From: Microbulbifer sp. VAAF005
GTDB taxonomy: Bacteria; Pseudomonadota; Gammaproteobacteria; Pseudomonadales; Cellvibrionaceae
Assembly: GCF_030012985.1 (NCBI RefSeq)
Contig: NZ_CP120233.1
Span: 3,591,001 to 3,655,000 of the forward strand
Length of the DNA stretch: 64,000 nt
Direction: 5' to 3'
The notes beneath the pieces were generated by a model. It saw only the letters and a program-made list of their open reading frames with translations. It ran no database searches and was not told the DNA's origin. Position numbers and translations under genes: made by a program. Positions within the stretch are counted from its first letter, which is position 1. The number at the start of each line of letters is the position of its first letter. Of this stretch, positions 1-7,581 are shown one piece after another.

Positions 1-58
1 TCTTTGTAGAAAGAGCTTCTAACTCGCGCTGATTCAACGGCTTTACGGGTCTTAGCAT
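1..58 (-). CDS. Start of a cassette gene, cut by the window edge
   Basis: An ATG at 58 reads leftward without a stop to the window edge for 19 residues (MLRPVKPLNQRELEALSTK). It begins 15 bases after the R' core (GTTATGC, 74-80) of the attC next to it, with a weak purine-rich GGAAAC about 6 bases before the ATG. That is the spacing expected for the first gene of an integron cassette. Too little is visible to name a family. It is reported because position and phase fit the array. Confidence 0.45.
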   Translation of the reverse strand, partial: MLRPVKPLNQRELEALSTK

Positions 59-73
59 TATTGTTTCCAGATT

Positions 74-126
74 GCATAACGCCCAGTACAACGAAGTTGT
101 CCTTAACGTGCTGCTGCTGGTTAGAT
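74..126 (-). repeat. Short attC-like site
   Basis: Read on the minus strand it starts with ATCTAAC (120-126), a perfect RYYYAAC core directly after the TAA of the upstream gene. It ends with GTTATGC (74-80), with the next gene starting 15 bases later. Its centre has a perfect small hairpin (ACAAC-TTC-GTTGT). At 53 bp it is at the short end for attC, and the L arms pair poorly, so it may be degenerate. Confidence 0.5.
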
Positions 127-447
127 TTATTTTTCTGGCTCATATTTATTTTTATATTCAACAAACTTAGTTAGTTGCTTTGCTGATAACTCTGATTCGG
201 GAATCCAATATATAACATGACTCATTTTATCGGTGAATAAGCTATTAGAATGAACTGCTGACTCATATTGTATGTAAACACGGCCTCTAGAGTTGCCAAT
301 ATAGGAAGCCCAATAGGAAGAATTAGTACCAGATGCTGCACTCAGTAGCATTTCAATGTCTGCTTTGTCTGCGCGCTTTAGTAAGTCAGCGTGTGCCATG
401 CTGGGAATAAAAAAGAGACTGAATATTGTTGCCATGACTATGCGCAT
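127..447 (-). CDS. Cassette-encoded small exported protein, unknown function
   Basis: A 106-residue protein. The start chosen is the ATG at 447 because it gives a clean signal peptide (MRIVMATIFSLFFIPSMAHA) with an Ala-His-Ala cleavage site and lies 16 bases after an attC R' core (GTTGGAT, 463-469). A GAGAG ribosome-binding stretch precedes it. The longer open frame running up to 546 crosses the attC and enters the group II intron, so it is not used. The mature part is about 86 residues, charged and Ser/Tyr-rich, with no cysteines and no motif I recognise. The stop codon abuts the next attC core. Probably periplasmic or secreted; function unknown. Confidence 0.7.
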   Translation of the reverse strand: MRIVMATIFSLFFIPSMAHADLLKRADKADIEMLLSAASGTNSSYWASYIGNSRGRVYIQYESAVHSNSLFTDKMSHVIYWIPESELSAKQLTKFVEYKNKYEPEK

Positions 448-1106
448 AATCTCTCCAAGTGAATCCAACACTGCCAGCAGAGGTCGAAAAATCAGCGCGA
501 AGCGGCGGATTTTTGTCCCTCTGGCTGGCTTTGGTACGCCCAGCATGGGCGTGAACTAATGGGGTGAAAGTCCCCTGTAGGAAGATCACCGTTTAATGGA
601 TTCTATTAAATGCTAACTACTAGCGAATGGCAACTGCAACACTGTGAGGTTTTGTGGGGAGGAAGCCGCTAGCAAAACTACGAGCTGACGGACAGAAACA
701 TCATATAAGGCTTAGCCTGGAGGCGAGGTAGCCAAGCACACCGAAGCCATGTGATCTAACGGGTAGAGTAAATGATGCAGTTGTGTAGTGAAAGTTCACG
801 TTCTTATCTGGGGAGATCTGTTTAGCTTACTCCTGTGAAGCTGTCAGCGTGGCCGCTGACTCATAATTAGGCCCAACCCGCTAGCCACCATCGCGGGTAT
901 AGACAAAAATGGTGGGACACAGAAGCGCTTCGGTCAGCAATGATCAAGGTGATTAAACAGAAGTCAGCCGAGGGCATAGTAGCCAAATGCCAAGTTTAAT
1001 ACCTTGGACAGGGTGAAGGCCTGAACCCAAAATCCACGAGTTAAAAGACAGGGCTAGCCTACTGATATGTTGCCAGCCGGATATAAAATTGCCGTAGCGC
1101 ACTGCC

Positions 1107-2379
1107 ATGACACTCAACTCAAATGAAAATCTGCTTGAAGCCATCCTCAGCAAAGAAAATCTTAATGCTGCATGGAAACACGTGCGAAGCAACAAAGGTG
1201 CCGCAGGCATTGACGGGATTACTGTCGATAATTTTGTGCAGCACTTCAAGGCAGTTGGCGACGACCTCATCGAGACCATTCGACAGGGTCATTACCAGCC
1301 GCTTCCCGTCAGGCGCGTCTACATTCGCAAGCCAGATGGTGGCCAGCGTGGTCTCGGGATACCTACGATCTTTGATCGTGTTATTCAGTAGGCTATCGCC
1401 CAAATCATCGGTCCCAGATTCGATAAAACCTTTTCGGAGTTCAGCTATGGGTTCCGCCCAAAGCGATCGCAGCATCATGCGGTGAAAAAGCTGCGAAAGT
1501 ATATCGAGGGAGGGAAACGAATAGCAGTGGATGTCGATTTATCTAAATTCTTCGACCGGGTAAATCATGATTTCCTCATGAATTTACTTGGCCAAAGAAT
1601 CAGCGATAAGCGCTTACTCAAACTGATCGCAAGCTACTTGCGTGCAGGAAGTGTAGAAGATGGATGCTGGAAAGCCTGTCATGAGGGGGTGCCACAAGGT
1701 GGCCCTTTATCGCCGCTGCTGTCCAATATTGTACTCGACCTGCTCGACAAAGAGCTGGAAAAAACGCCGACACAATTTCGTCCGCTATGCGGACGATTTT
1801 GTGATTGTGGTTTCCTCTAAACGCGCGGGTGAACGGGTTATGGCGAGTATTAAACGCTTTGTTGAGCGCAAGCTTAAGTTCAAAGTTAACGATACTAAAA
1901 GCCAAGTGGTTCCTGTCAGCCGTTGTAAGTTCCTAGGCTTCTCTTTTCTGGGGGCAAAGCTTGTCTGGCATGATAAGTCCCTGCTCCAATTTAAATACTG
2001 CGTCCGCCAGATTACAGGTCGATCTCGTGGTATCTCTATGGAAAAGAAACTGAAAGAACTTACCGTATACCTCCGTGGTTGGATCAACTATTTTGGAATA
2101 GCGCAAGGCTATCAAAAATGTATAGATCTAGACTGCTGGATACGACGGCGATTAAGAATGAGCTATTGGAAGAATTGGCGCAGAGTGAAAACGAAAGTTC
2201 GAAATTTACTGCGTATGGGTGTGAGTGAGTCGCTGGCAGTTACCTGCGGCTCGTCCGGTAAAAGTTACTGGCGAAGCGCAAAAACTGAGGGTATTCATAT
2301 TGCGCTCAATAATGAGTTCTTCGAAGAGATGGGGTTGATTTCATTGCGAGATCGTTGGGTAGAGATTCATTACGGATAG
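1107..2379 (+). pseudogene. ltrA: Group II intron reverse transcriptase/maturase, disrupted
   Basis: The intron-encoded protein, about 423 residues if repaired. The reverse transcriptase fingers and palm are recognisable: GAAGIDG, GLGIPTIFDRVIQ, YGFRPKRSQHHAV, VDVDLSKFFDRVNHD, GVPQGGPLSPLLSN, and the catalytic YADD near residue 225. A group II maturase domain follows (KELTVYLRGWINYFG, then WIRRRLR). There is no endonuclease domain, as usual in class C. Two lesions are visible: an in-frame TAG at 1389-1391 where relatives have Gln (VIQ-stop-AIAQ), and one extra A in the run at 1759-1764 that shifts frame just before the YADD region. The frameshift could be a sequence error; the TAG substitution is less easily explained that way. 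Confidence 0.85.
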
Positions 2380-2380
2380 G

Positions 2381-2443
2381 GAACCGCCCATTGCGGACCC
2401 GCACGATGGGTGGTGTGGGGGCCGGTAGCTAGAAACTACCGGC
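2381..2443 (+). ncRNA. Group II intron domains V and VI
   Basis: Domain V forms a long hairpin: ACCGCCCAT pairs with ATGGGTGGT, capped by TGCGG-ACC-CGCA. Domain VI follows as CCGGTAG...CTACCGG, and the intron ends CTACCCGAT at 2451. This is the catalytic core of the ribozyme. It starts two bases after the stop codon of the reverse transcriptase, as expected when the protein lies in domain IV. The helices look uninterrupted. Confidence 0.8.
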
Positions 2444-2755
2444 TACCCGATTTATGCATCATTTTCTATTAACCACTTACAAAATGGATCCTTGGAATCT
2501 TCGTCTCCAAATTCCGCAGGTTCTTTGACTATTTCACTGGCTTTGCTTGGAATAGAAGTTTGAAACTCATGAATTAGCCAATCTTGATATTTTAAATTTG
2601 GCTGAACCGTAAAGTTACTATTTTTGAAGCTTTCTCTGGGTGTAAGATCGAACTCTTCATTCCAGCAGATCTCATCGTATCCTATGGCGATATGTAGTGG
2701 TCTAATCCTTCCGGACACTTCGTTAAGATGGTAAAACTACCTAGCGAGGTGAAGT

Positions 2756-3046
2756 ATGACAACAAAAGGTACACGCCGGAAATTCAAGCCGGAGTTCAAG
2801 AAAGACGCCGTAGCTCTTGTCTCAGAACAAGGGTATTCGATTTCCAAGGCCGCAGAGGCTGTAGGAACCACTGCTAACAATCTGCGACGCTGGATAAAGG
2901 AGCTGGAGCAGGAAGAGAGCGGAGTAAGGTTGGATTCGGGCGAACGAGCTGAACTGGATCAACTGCGACGTGAAGTAAAGCAATTGCGGATGGAGAAGGA
3001 AATCCTAAAAAAGGCCAGCGCCTTCTTTGCGAAAGAAATGAAATAA
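2756..3046 (+). CDS. IS3-family transposase OrfA (helix-turn-helix, leucine zipper)
   Basis: 96 residues. The N-terminal half is a helix-turn-helix that binds the IS ends (RRKFKPEFKKDAVALV, then ISKAAEAVGTTANNLRRW). The C-terminal half is a heptad-like leucine zipper (LDQLRREVKQLRMEKEILKK). It carries the slippery sequence A-AAA-AAG at 3007-3013, so a -1 shift makes the OrfAB fusion transposase while OrfA alone serves as regulator. The start follows GAGGTGAAGT, a good ribosome-binding site. Intact. Confidence 0.92.
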   Translation: MTTKGTRRKFKPEFKKDAVALVSEQGYSISKAAEAVGTTANNLRRWIKELEQEESGVRLDSGERAELDQLRREVKQLRMEKEILKKASAFFAKEMK

Positions 3047-3090
3047 AGTACGAATTTATTAAAAAGCAGCAAGGTAGCTTTCCAGTTAGA

Positions 3091-3894
3091 GTGCTCTGCC
3101 GAGTAATGCAAGTAAATAAGAGCAGCTATTACGAATGGTGTCGTCGTAGTGATAGCCCAATAGATGGCCAGATTTGGCAACTATGCCATCGATTGAAGGC
3201 CTTATTTGCAGAATCTCGTGAGAGTCTCGGAAGCCGTCGGTTAATGAAGCTGTTGCGCAAAGAAGGCTTTGAAATTGGGCGTTATCGAGTCCGCAAACTC
3301 ATGAAAAAGCTCGGCTTGGTAGTAAAACAGAAGAAGCGATTTACACTAACCACAAATAGCAAGCACCAACTGCCAGTTGCTGAGAATCTTCTAAATAGGG
3401 ATTTCTCACCGAGTGCTAAAAATCAAGTTTGGACTACGGATATTACCTATATCTGGACTTTGCAGGGTTGGTTATACCTAGCAGTGGTAATTGATCTTTA
3501 TTCACGCCGGATTGTTGGCTGGCACTTAGACCGCCAGATGGAGACGGCCCTGGCAAGTCGTGCACTGGTTATGGCTATCAATTTGCGCACCCCAACAAAA
3601 GGTCTGCTGCATCACTCTGATCTAGGTAGCCAGTATGCCAGCCATAGCTACCAAGCGCTACTAAAGCAGCATGGAATGGTGTGCTCAATGAGCCGCAAGG
3701 GAAATTGTTGGGACAATGCACCTACTGAGCGTTTTTTTAGTAGCCTGAAGCGGGAATGGTTAACAGGAAACCTCTATCCGACAAGGGAGGGTGCGATAAC
3801 AGACGTGAGGGCCTATATTGCGTATTACAATTCACGCAGGATACATACAACACTGGGGGACGTAACCCCTATCGAATTTGAAAAATGTGCTTAG
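3091..3894 (+). CDS. IS3-family transposase OrfB (DDE integrase core)
   Basis: The catalytic part of the transposase, with an rve integrase core and DDE residues in WTTDITYIW, HHSDLGSQYAS and NAPTERFFSSLKRE. The coordinates give the stand-alone frame from GTG 3091 (267 residues). The same frame is open back to the slippery site at 3007-3013, so the natural product is probably the OrfAB fusion reading ...LKK-GQRLLCERNEIKYEF.... It ends about 25 bases before the right inverted repeat. Intact, so this copy could still move. Confidence 0.92.
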   Translation: MLCRVMQVNKSSYYEWCRRSDSPIDGQIWQLCHRLKALFAESRESLGSRRLMKLLRKEGFEIGRYRVRKLMKKLGLVVKQKKRFTLTTNSKHQLPVAENLLNRDFSPSAKNQVWTTDITYIWTLQGWLYLAVVIDLYSRRIVGWHLDRQMETALASRALVMAINLRTPTKGLLHHSDLGSQYASHSYQALLKQHGMVCSMSRKGNCWDNAPTERFFSSLKREWLTGNLYPTREGAITDVRAYIAYYNSRRIHTTLGDVTPIEFEKCA

Positions 3895-4360
3895 GAAAGT
3901 GTCCGGTTGGAGTTGACCACAACAATAAGCCTTAAAAAGTCCAAAGGATCATCACATAAGATACAAGCGAGCATGGACCCAGAGCCTGATCCTATATGTA
4001 CAATTTTTTGTTGCCCTTCATCATCAATCCAAAACGCAGCCATTGACCCATCACCACCGGTTCTGGCGAAGACCCTAAGTCGCCCCTTTGTTTTTTCATT
4101 TATGAAGTAGAATAAATCACAGTCTTTCTCCGCATAGAATTCAATCAGTGTTCCACCAGGCCTTTCATTGCTACCCCATTCAGATCTAAGCTTGCTGATT
4201 GGATATAGGCAGCCAACTCTCCCATCTTCCGTATCTTCGTAGAAGCCTTTTTTTCAATCCAGCTGAAGAGCCTCTCAAAAGCATCTGGAATCTTCATCGG
4301 CTCCAGCAAAATATCGTCTATTTGATTGGATAGAGATATCAACTACAAAGCTCCTTTTGT

Positions 4361-4438
4361 GCATAACGCCCGCAGTTGTGGACGACCTGTAACGACGAAG
4401 GAGCGGAAAGGGGTTCCGACAACCTGCGCTTGTTATGC
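4361..4438 (-). repeat. attC site between the zinc-ribbon and SUKH-like cassettes
   Basis: The clearest site in the array, 78 bp. On the minus strand: GCATAAC (4432-4438, containing the TAA of the upstream gene), spacer AAGCG, L'' arm CAGGTTGTCGG, a central loop, L' arm matching CCACAACTGC, then GTTATGC (4361-4367). The arms differ by one extra unpaired base, as in true attC. The next gene's AAGGAG ribosome-binding site begins a few bases after R'. Confidence 0.88.
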
Positions 4439-4903
4439 CTTTTCTTTAAGTTCATTTATGGCCTTTAGTAAAGCGTCTCTATTTTTTGATGACTTTATCC
4501 ATATGGGCAGCCTGCTCGCTAAGGACGAGTTACGCCAACCCCACTCTTCATCTTTAGATCTCTCTCTTAGATTCGCAGAAACGTAAGACTCCAAGAATTC
4601 TAGGTGTTCATTGTTAAAAGCCCATAGAGAATTGCCGACACAATCAGTTCTTAACCATAAATTAAAACCAAAGTAACCATCTGTTGGATTATCGGCATAC
4701 CAATAAAAAGAACATCCGATTGAGGGTTTGTCCGTGCTATATCCACATTCAGTACATGAGGACCGGACTTTATCTTCTACAAGTGGAATAACCACTGCTT
4801 TACTTGAGCATTTAGGACAAGCGATCAACACCGGATCAGCTTTTGTAGGCTTACTAATCGTATACCTATGCTCTCGTCCATCTTTAAATCGAATATTACT
4901 CAT
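4433..4903 (-). CDS. Cassette-encoded zinc-ribbon protein, unknown function
   Basis: 156 residues, from an ATG 13 bases after an attC core (GTTATGC, 4916-4922). Residues about 29-56 form a four-cysteine zinc ribbon (CPKC ... CTEC), preceded by a basic N-terminus (FKDGREHRYTISKP). The remainder is rich in aromatic residues (FYWYADNPTDGYFGFNLWL) followed by a charged helix (SYVSANLRERSKDEEWGW), with a Lys/Glu-rich C-terminus. The TAA lies within the next attC. I know zinc-ribbon proteins of this shape from integron cassettes but can assign no reaction. Intact. Confidence 0.8.
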   Translation of the reverse strand: MSNIRFKDGREHRYTISKPTKADPVLIACPKCSSKAVVIPLVEDKVRSSCTECGYSTDKPSIGCSFYWYADNPTDGYFGFNLWLRTDCVGNSLWAFNNEHLEFLESYVSANLRERSKDEEWGWRNSSLASRLPIWIKSSKNRDALLKAINELKEKA

Positions 4904-4915
4904 GACTCTCTCTGG

Positions 4916-4991
4916 GCATAACGCCTAAAACACCTGTGTCAACACCAAAGCGAAGCGGCGGTTTTGGCGCAGGTGCCTTTACTTGTTAACT
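4916..4991 (-). repeat. attC site upstream of the zinc-ribbon cassette
   Basis: 76 bp. On the minus strand: AGTTAAC (4985-4991, containing the TAA of the upstream gene), spacer, L'' GCACCTG, centre CCGCCGCTTCGC, L' CAGGTGTT, then GTTATGC (4916-4922). The R'' core departs from the usual GCATAAC. The central motif is the same as in the intron-split attC (463-2457), so the two sites share ancestry. Confidence 0.8.
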
Positions 4992-5303
4992 ATCCCCCTC
5001 GATCCGATCTATCACTTCAACTCGTGCACTTTTTGGACAGTAAATCGTGAGAGTTTCTGAGTGAGGGTTTATTGTTCCCCAGTCTCTTTCAATCCGCCAC
5101 TCTGGCATATCATCTGAATTTTCACTTGAAGGGCTTACCGCAAAGGACCAGTGGCCTGAGTAGAATACATGAACAAAGATACCTTGAATTTCGCCTGGGA
5201 CAGTTATTTCAAGAGTACAAACATAGCCACCTTCACATAGTTTAGGGTGAGAAGTTATGTTGAACTCATTTTGACTACAATCTATTCCTTTGCAGCAAAC
5301 CAT
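4986..5303 (-). CDS. Cassette-encoded cysteine-rich hypothetical protein
   Basis: 105 residues from the ATG at 5303, with GGGGGG about 10 bases upstream. The frame is open much further (to 5552), but that stretch crosses what looks like an attC stem, so the true start lies at or below about 5400; a GTG at about 5374 (GVFFKNKES) is an alternative. The protein has Cys pairs near the N-terminus (MVCCKGIDC, CEGGYVC) and a beta-rich body (TLEITVPGEIQGIFVHVFYSGHWSF), ending IDRIEGDS with its TAA in the attC core. No family recognised. Confidence 0.6.
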   Translation of the reverse strand: MVCCKGIDCSQNEFNITSHPKLCEGGYVCTLEITVPGEIQGIFVHVFYSGHWSFAVSPSSENSDDMPEWRIERDWGTINPHSETLTIYCPKSARVEVIDRIEGDS

Positions 5304-5398
5304 TCGATCACTTGCCCCCCAAAACACAGCCTTATTGCCGCTAGATTTAGTATCAGTAGATTCTTTATTTTTGAAAAACACCCCAGATTCCCTAATAC

Positions 5399-5541
5399 AG
5401 TTAACGCCGCTAGCAAGGGCAGCCGAAGCAACGCGTAGGCTGTCCAGCCCACCCCGAAGGGGGGCAAGATTGCCTAGCCTAGTTTTGGCTGGCGCTACCG
5501 GGGACCGACTACTAGCACTTTGCCAGCCACGGTTTGGCTGG
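5399..5541 (-). repeat. Probable long, degenerate attC site
   Basis: The minus strand has GTTAACT at 5399-5405 (R'-like), with GCCGCTAGCAAGGG next to it pairing roughly with CTGGCAAAGTGC near 5515-5526. Inner arms pair (GCCAGCC with GGGCTGG), and the apex is a GC-rich hairpin around 5448-5465 (CACCCC-GAA-GGGG). The outer core at the far end is poor. The length, about 140 bp, is near the upper limit for attC. It would explain why the open frame here has no protein-like composition. Confidence 0.4.
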
Positions 5542-5670
5542 CCACTATCCAATATTTACGAGGAAAGAATACCGCACTTTCCCCAACCAATTCCTATCTT
5601 ATTGGCACTCTGCAAAATTGTAGCGGACTGCTCCTTTTGCAGGCGATTTTGCCTACCTTTGTTATAACTT
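5542..5670. other. Non-coding gap between cassettes
   Basis: 129 bases after the DUF4279-like gene with no convincing gene. GTTATAA (5661-5667) next to that gene's stop, and an inverted pair GCAAAAT/ATTTTGC, suggest the remains of another attC whose partner core I cannot place (a weak GTTGGGG on the minus strand at 5581-5587). Open frames on the plus strand here read through the attC stem and look spurious. Confidence 0.35.
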
Positions 5671-6084
5671 CTACTCATCGGAACTGGCCAAAGAATAAAT
5701 ATCGAAATTCAATGCCAACCCCAAAGTAACGATTCTTTGCAAAAGCTCTTTCTGAAGTATTACTGCCATGTTTGGATAGTAACACGTAGGCACGTATGTG
5801 ATACCAATACGAGCCTCACTTGATAAATGTGTGAGCTTTTCTTTTCGTGATTCTAGTAGCTCCAACAACTCTTTGAAATGTACGTTTGTATAGTAATCAT
5901 CGGAACATTCTAAAGTACGATAGGACCAAAAGTTCTCTTTGCGTTTTCGTACGTTATTTGGACCCCATGGCTCTCCCTCGCACCAAAAATGCGTTGGTTC
6001 GATATCCAATATTTTGGAAATTGATTCGGGAGAACACTTAAAATCTCTAGCGTAAAAATATGCGTATGTTTGATGATCATTCAT
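5671..6084 (-). CDS. Cassette-encoded DUF4279-like protein
   Basis: 137 residues from an ATG at 6084, ten bases after an attC core (GTTAATC, 6094-6100). The layout matches what I know of DUF4279: YAYFYARDF strand, ILDIEPTHFWCEGEPW (the IxPTxxWxxG turn), KRKENFWSYRT, a helical stretch (LLELLESRKEKLTHL), then GITYVPTCYYPNMAVIL and LALNFDIYSL. Members are small proteins of unknown function, often in accessory DNA and near immunity genes. The TAG stop precedes a TTATAAC that may belong to its attC. Intact; the family call is by pattern only. Confidence 0.7.
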   Translation of the reverse strand: MNDHQTYAYFYARDFKCSPESISKILDIEPTHFWCEGEPWGPNNVRKRKENFWSYRTLECSDDYYTNVHFKELLELLESRKEKLTHLSSEARIGITYVPTCYYPNMAVILQKELLQRIVTLGLALNFDIYSLASSDE

Positions 6085-6107
6085 AATATTTGAGATTAAC
6101 GCCGCGC

Positions 6108-7581
6108 CTGTGTTTTATACACATCATTTAAGCCCATTTAAAGCCTCTGCTGCTTCAATATAATGGAGCAGTTTGGTATATCCCTGCCAAACAGTTTTAA
6201 CCCCTGGTTCGCCATCACCTTTACGTCCTAGAAATCCCCCTAGGCCTGCCAACATACCTGTTATATCTCTCATGCTTGGAGGTATATTCGGTGGGCAACT
6301 TTTATCTCGCATCATCCATACCATGCGCCATTCTTTTTCAGAGTAAGCACTCGTACATGGTTCATCAGGAAGACTTCTTGCTTGTGTAGTTATCGAATGT
6401 AGTCGCCATCCAATAATCATATAGATCGCAATACAATTCAACATTCGCTGCTCTTTTCTAAAACGATTACTTTCTATCTGGCATCCGCCTTTTACTACCC
6501 GAAAATAGGTTTCAATTTCCCACCGGCTTCGATACCACTCAATGATAACTCTCGCCTGCTTAAAGTCTTCAACTGGAAGATCAGTTAACAGCATCCACTC
6601 AATGCCTTTTTCACCCTCTGGTGGGTTTAATTCTTTGGCCAATACAGCATAGAGAGAAAGTGGTCGTTTAGATTTTCCTTTCCCAAGTAGCCGTATCTCA
6701 GTAGTGGATACACTGACTTTGGCTTTTCTTCCAGGTTCTCCATTCCGTTTGGGAATGTCTACCGTGTATAGATCAACAGATTTCTGCTCATTCATATGAT
6801 CCCAAAGCAAAACTGTTTCTTCTCCATCGAGCTCTAAAGTGCGATTGGCCTTAGCTCGAACGATATAGCTCGCCCGCCGCTGTTCACTTTGATCTTCAGC
6901 CCGTTGAAACCACTCATGAATATCACCTTCTCTATCAGCAATACTCACAATTGTGCTTTCAGGGCAGCGCTCCTGTATCTGACAAGCCGCTTCGTAATGG
7001 TCTAGCCAGCGTCGACTCTCCTTATCCTTTATCGACTTGGTATAGCGAGAATTAGAGCTTGATTCCTTGTCTCTCTGCCACATACTACCCTCAACAACAC
7101 CCAAGTTAACTCTTGATGGCGTTATAGCGATTGAGGTGTGCAAAAGTTGCTGATTGGTCTCTTTCCGTCGAAGAGTTCCCATCTCTTTACTTTCTAGGTC
7201 AGTGGCAAAATTTAAAAAGGTAGTATCTTGAGGAATAAGAACAACGGGCTGCGCTTTGATTCTCTCAAGAGTTGCTGATTTATGGCCGCTCATAATAGAG
7301 TCAAAGTTGACTTTATCATTTTCGATAAAGCGATAAGCCGCAAACGTTTCTGCCCAAGTTTTGTTTGCGCAGGGAATACTATTCTTTGGGTCGGAACTTA
7401 AATTACTGAGAATATTAGACAGGCGCTTATTCAAGCGTGTATCACCCATAACCTGATTTTTTATTTCGTCAATGACCCAGTCCTGCATAATTATCCAGCC
7501 AAATCTATAGTTCTTACTGGGTTAAACTGTAACTTATTGATTTATAAAATAAAACTGAAAAAACTTATGTATAAAACTTAG
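6108..7581 (-). mobile_element. IS50/Tn5-like IS4-family insertion sequence
   Basis: A 1,474-base element. Its left end, CTGTGTTTTATACACATCA, closely resembles the known Tn5/IS50 end (CTGTCTCTTATACACATCT). The right end, read inward, is CTAAGTTTTATACATAAGT, matching the left at 13 of 19 positions. It encodes one transposase reading leftward. The flanks share 7 of 9 bases. It sits inside an attC stem. Confidence 0.85.
6124..7488 (-). CDS. IS4-family (IS50-like) transposase
   Basis: 454 residues, a cut-and-paste DDE transposase. First Asp in VLIPQDTTFLNF, second in SIADREGD. The family's YREK signature is perfect in WYRSRWEIETYFRVVKGG: Tyr, two residues, Arg, three, catalytic Glu, six, Lys. 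The N-terminus (WVIDEIKNQVMGDTRLNKR, then CANKTWAETFAAYRF) resembles Tn5 transposase, where it contacts the ends. The gene fills the element, with the start about 90 bases inside the right end and the stop 16 bases inside the left. Intact and possibly active. Confidence 0.93.
   Translation of the reverse strand: MQDWVIDEIKNQVMGDTRLNKRLSNILSNLSSDPKNSIPCANKTWAETFAAYRFIENDKVNFDSIMSGHKSATLERIKAQPVVLIPQDTTFLNFATDLESKEMGTLRRKETNQQLLHTSIAITPSRVNLGVVEGSMWQRDKESSSNSRYTKSIKDKESRRWLDHYEAACQIQERCPESTIVSIADREGDIHEWFQRAEDQSEQRRASYIVRAKANRTLELDGEETVLLWDHMNEQKSVDLYTVDIPKRNGEPGRKAKVSVSTTEIRLLGKGKSKRPLSLYAVLAKELNPPEGEKGIEWMLLTDLPVEDFKQARVIIEWYRSRWEIETYFRVVKGGCQIESNRFRKEQRMLNCIAIYMIIGWRLHSITTQARSLPDEPCTSAYSEKEWRMVWMMRDKSCPPNIPPSMRDITGMLAGLGGFLGRKGDGEPGVKTVWQGYTKLLHYIEAAEALNGLK

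Larger units (their letters stand above)
534..2451 (+). mobile_element. Class C (attC-targeted) group II intron
   Basis: A 1,918-base element. Its 5' part (GTACGCCC..., GGGGTGAAAGTCCCC) and 3' part (domains V and VI ending CTACCCGAT) are typical of bacterial group II introns, and its reverse transcriptase is of the class C kind. The boundaries follow from exon joining: ...CTTTG|TTATGC... restores a GTTATGC attC core. It lies on the strand opposite to the cassettes, as known for class C-attC introns, which use the attC bottom strand. The encoded protein is disrupted, so it probably cannot move by itself; the RNA parts look intact. The exact 5' base is uncertain by one or two nucleotides. Confidence 0.85.
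463..2457 (-). repeat. attC site split by a group II intron
   Basis: The site is 463-533 plus 2452-2457, 77 bp once the intron is removed. On the minus strand: R'' GCATAAC (overlapping the TAA of the SUKH-like cassette gene), then an L'' arm starting GCCAGCCAGAGG, a centre containing CCGCCGCTTCGC, an L' arm ending CCTCTGCTGGC, and R' GTTGGAT, a perfect GTTRRRY. The arms pair over about 20 bases with one extra unpaired C, the hallmark of attC. The intron sits inside R'', between the G at 533 and TTATGC at 2452 (plus-strand view). Confidence 0.85.
2698..3919 (+). mobile_element. IS3-family insertion sequence
   Basis: A 1,222-base element with imperfect inverted ends: TGGTCTAATCCTTCCGGACACTT on the left, and on the right (reverse complement) a copy beginning TGGTCAACTCCAACCGGACA. 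It carries the two overlapping frames (orfA, orfB) typical of IS3. I could not find a clean 3-bp target duplication (TAG left, CAA right), so the ends may be off by a base or the copy may have recombined. It interrupts the SUKH-like cassette gene. Confidence 0.85.
2452..4342 (-). pseudogene. SUKH (SMI1/KNR4)-like cassette gene split by an IS3 element
   Basis: The start is a TTG at 4342 with AAGGAG upstream, just after an attC R' core (GTTATGC). The 5' half (about 3920-4342) needs one more A in the A7 run read at 4248-4254; the frame then runs through WIEKKGFYEDTEDG, GRVGCLYPISKLRSEWG, AAFWIDDEGQQKIVHIG and DDPLDFLRLI. The 3' half (2452-2697) continues HIAIGYDEICW and ends CKWLIENDA with its TAA inside the attC core. 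The DFLRLI/AIGYDE junction and the W-DDEG-IG pattern are what I know from SMI1/KNR4 (SUKH) proteins, often immunity proteins against polymorphic toxins. No toxin gene is adjacent. The IS insertion inactivates the gene; the frameshift may be a sequence error. Confidence 0.7.

Noticed and set aside
2695..3922. 3-bp target duplication for the IS3 element
   Set aside because: The flanking triplets (TAG and CAA) differ, and shifting the ends by one base does not help, so no duplication is claimed.
3907..4110. Plus-strand 67-codon frame next to the IS3 element
   Set aside because: It lies antisense to the 5' half of the SUKH-like cassette gene, whose minus-strand frame is clearly protein-like; the plus frame is a shadow and begins inside the IS end.
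5290..5667. Plus-strand 125-codon frame
   Set aside because: It runs through a probable attC stem and antisense to a cassette gene; no ribosome-binding site and no protein-like pattern.
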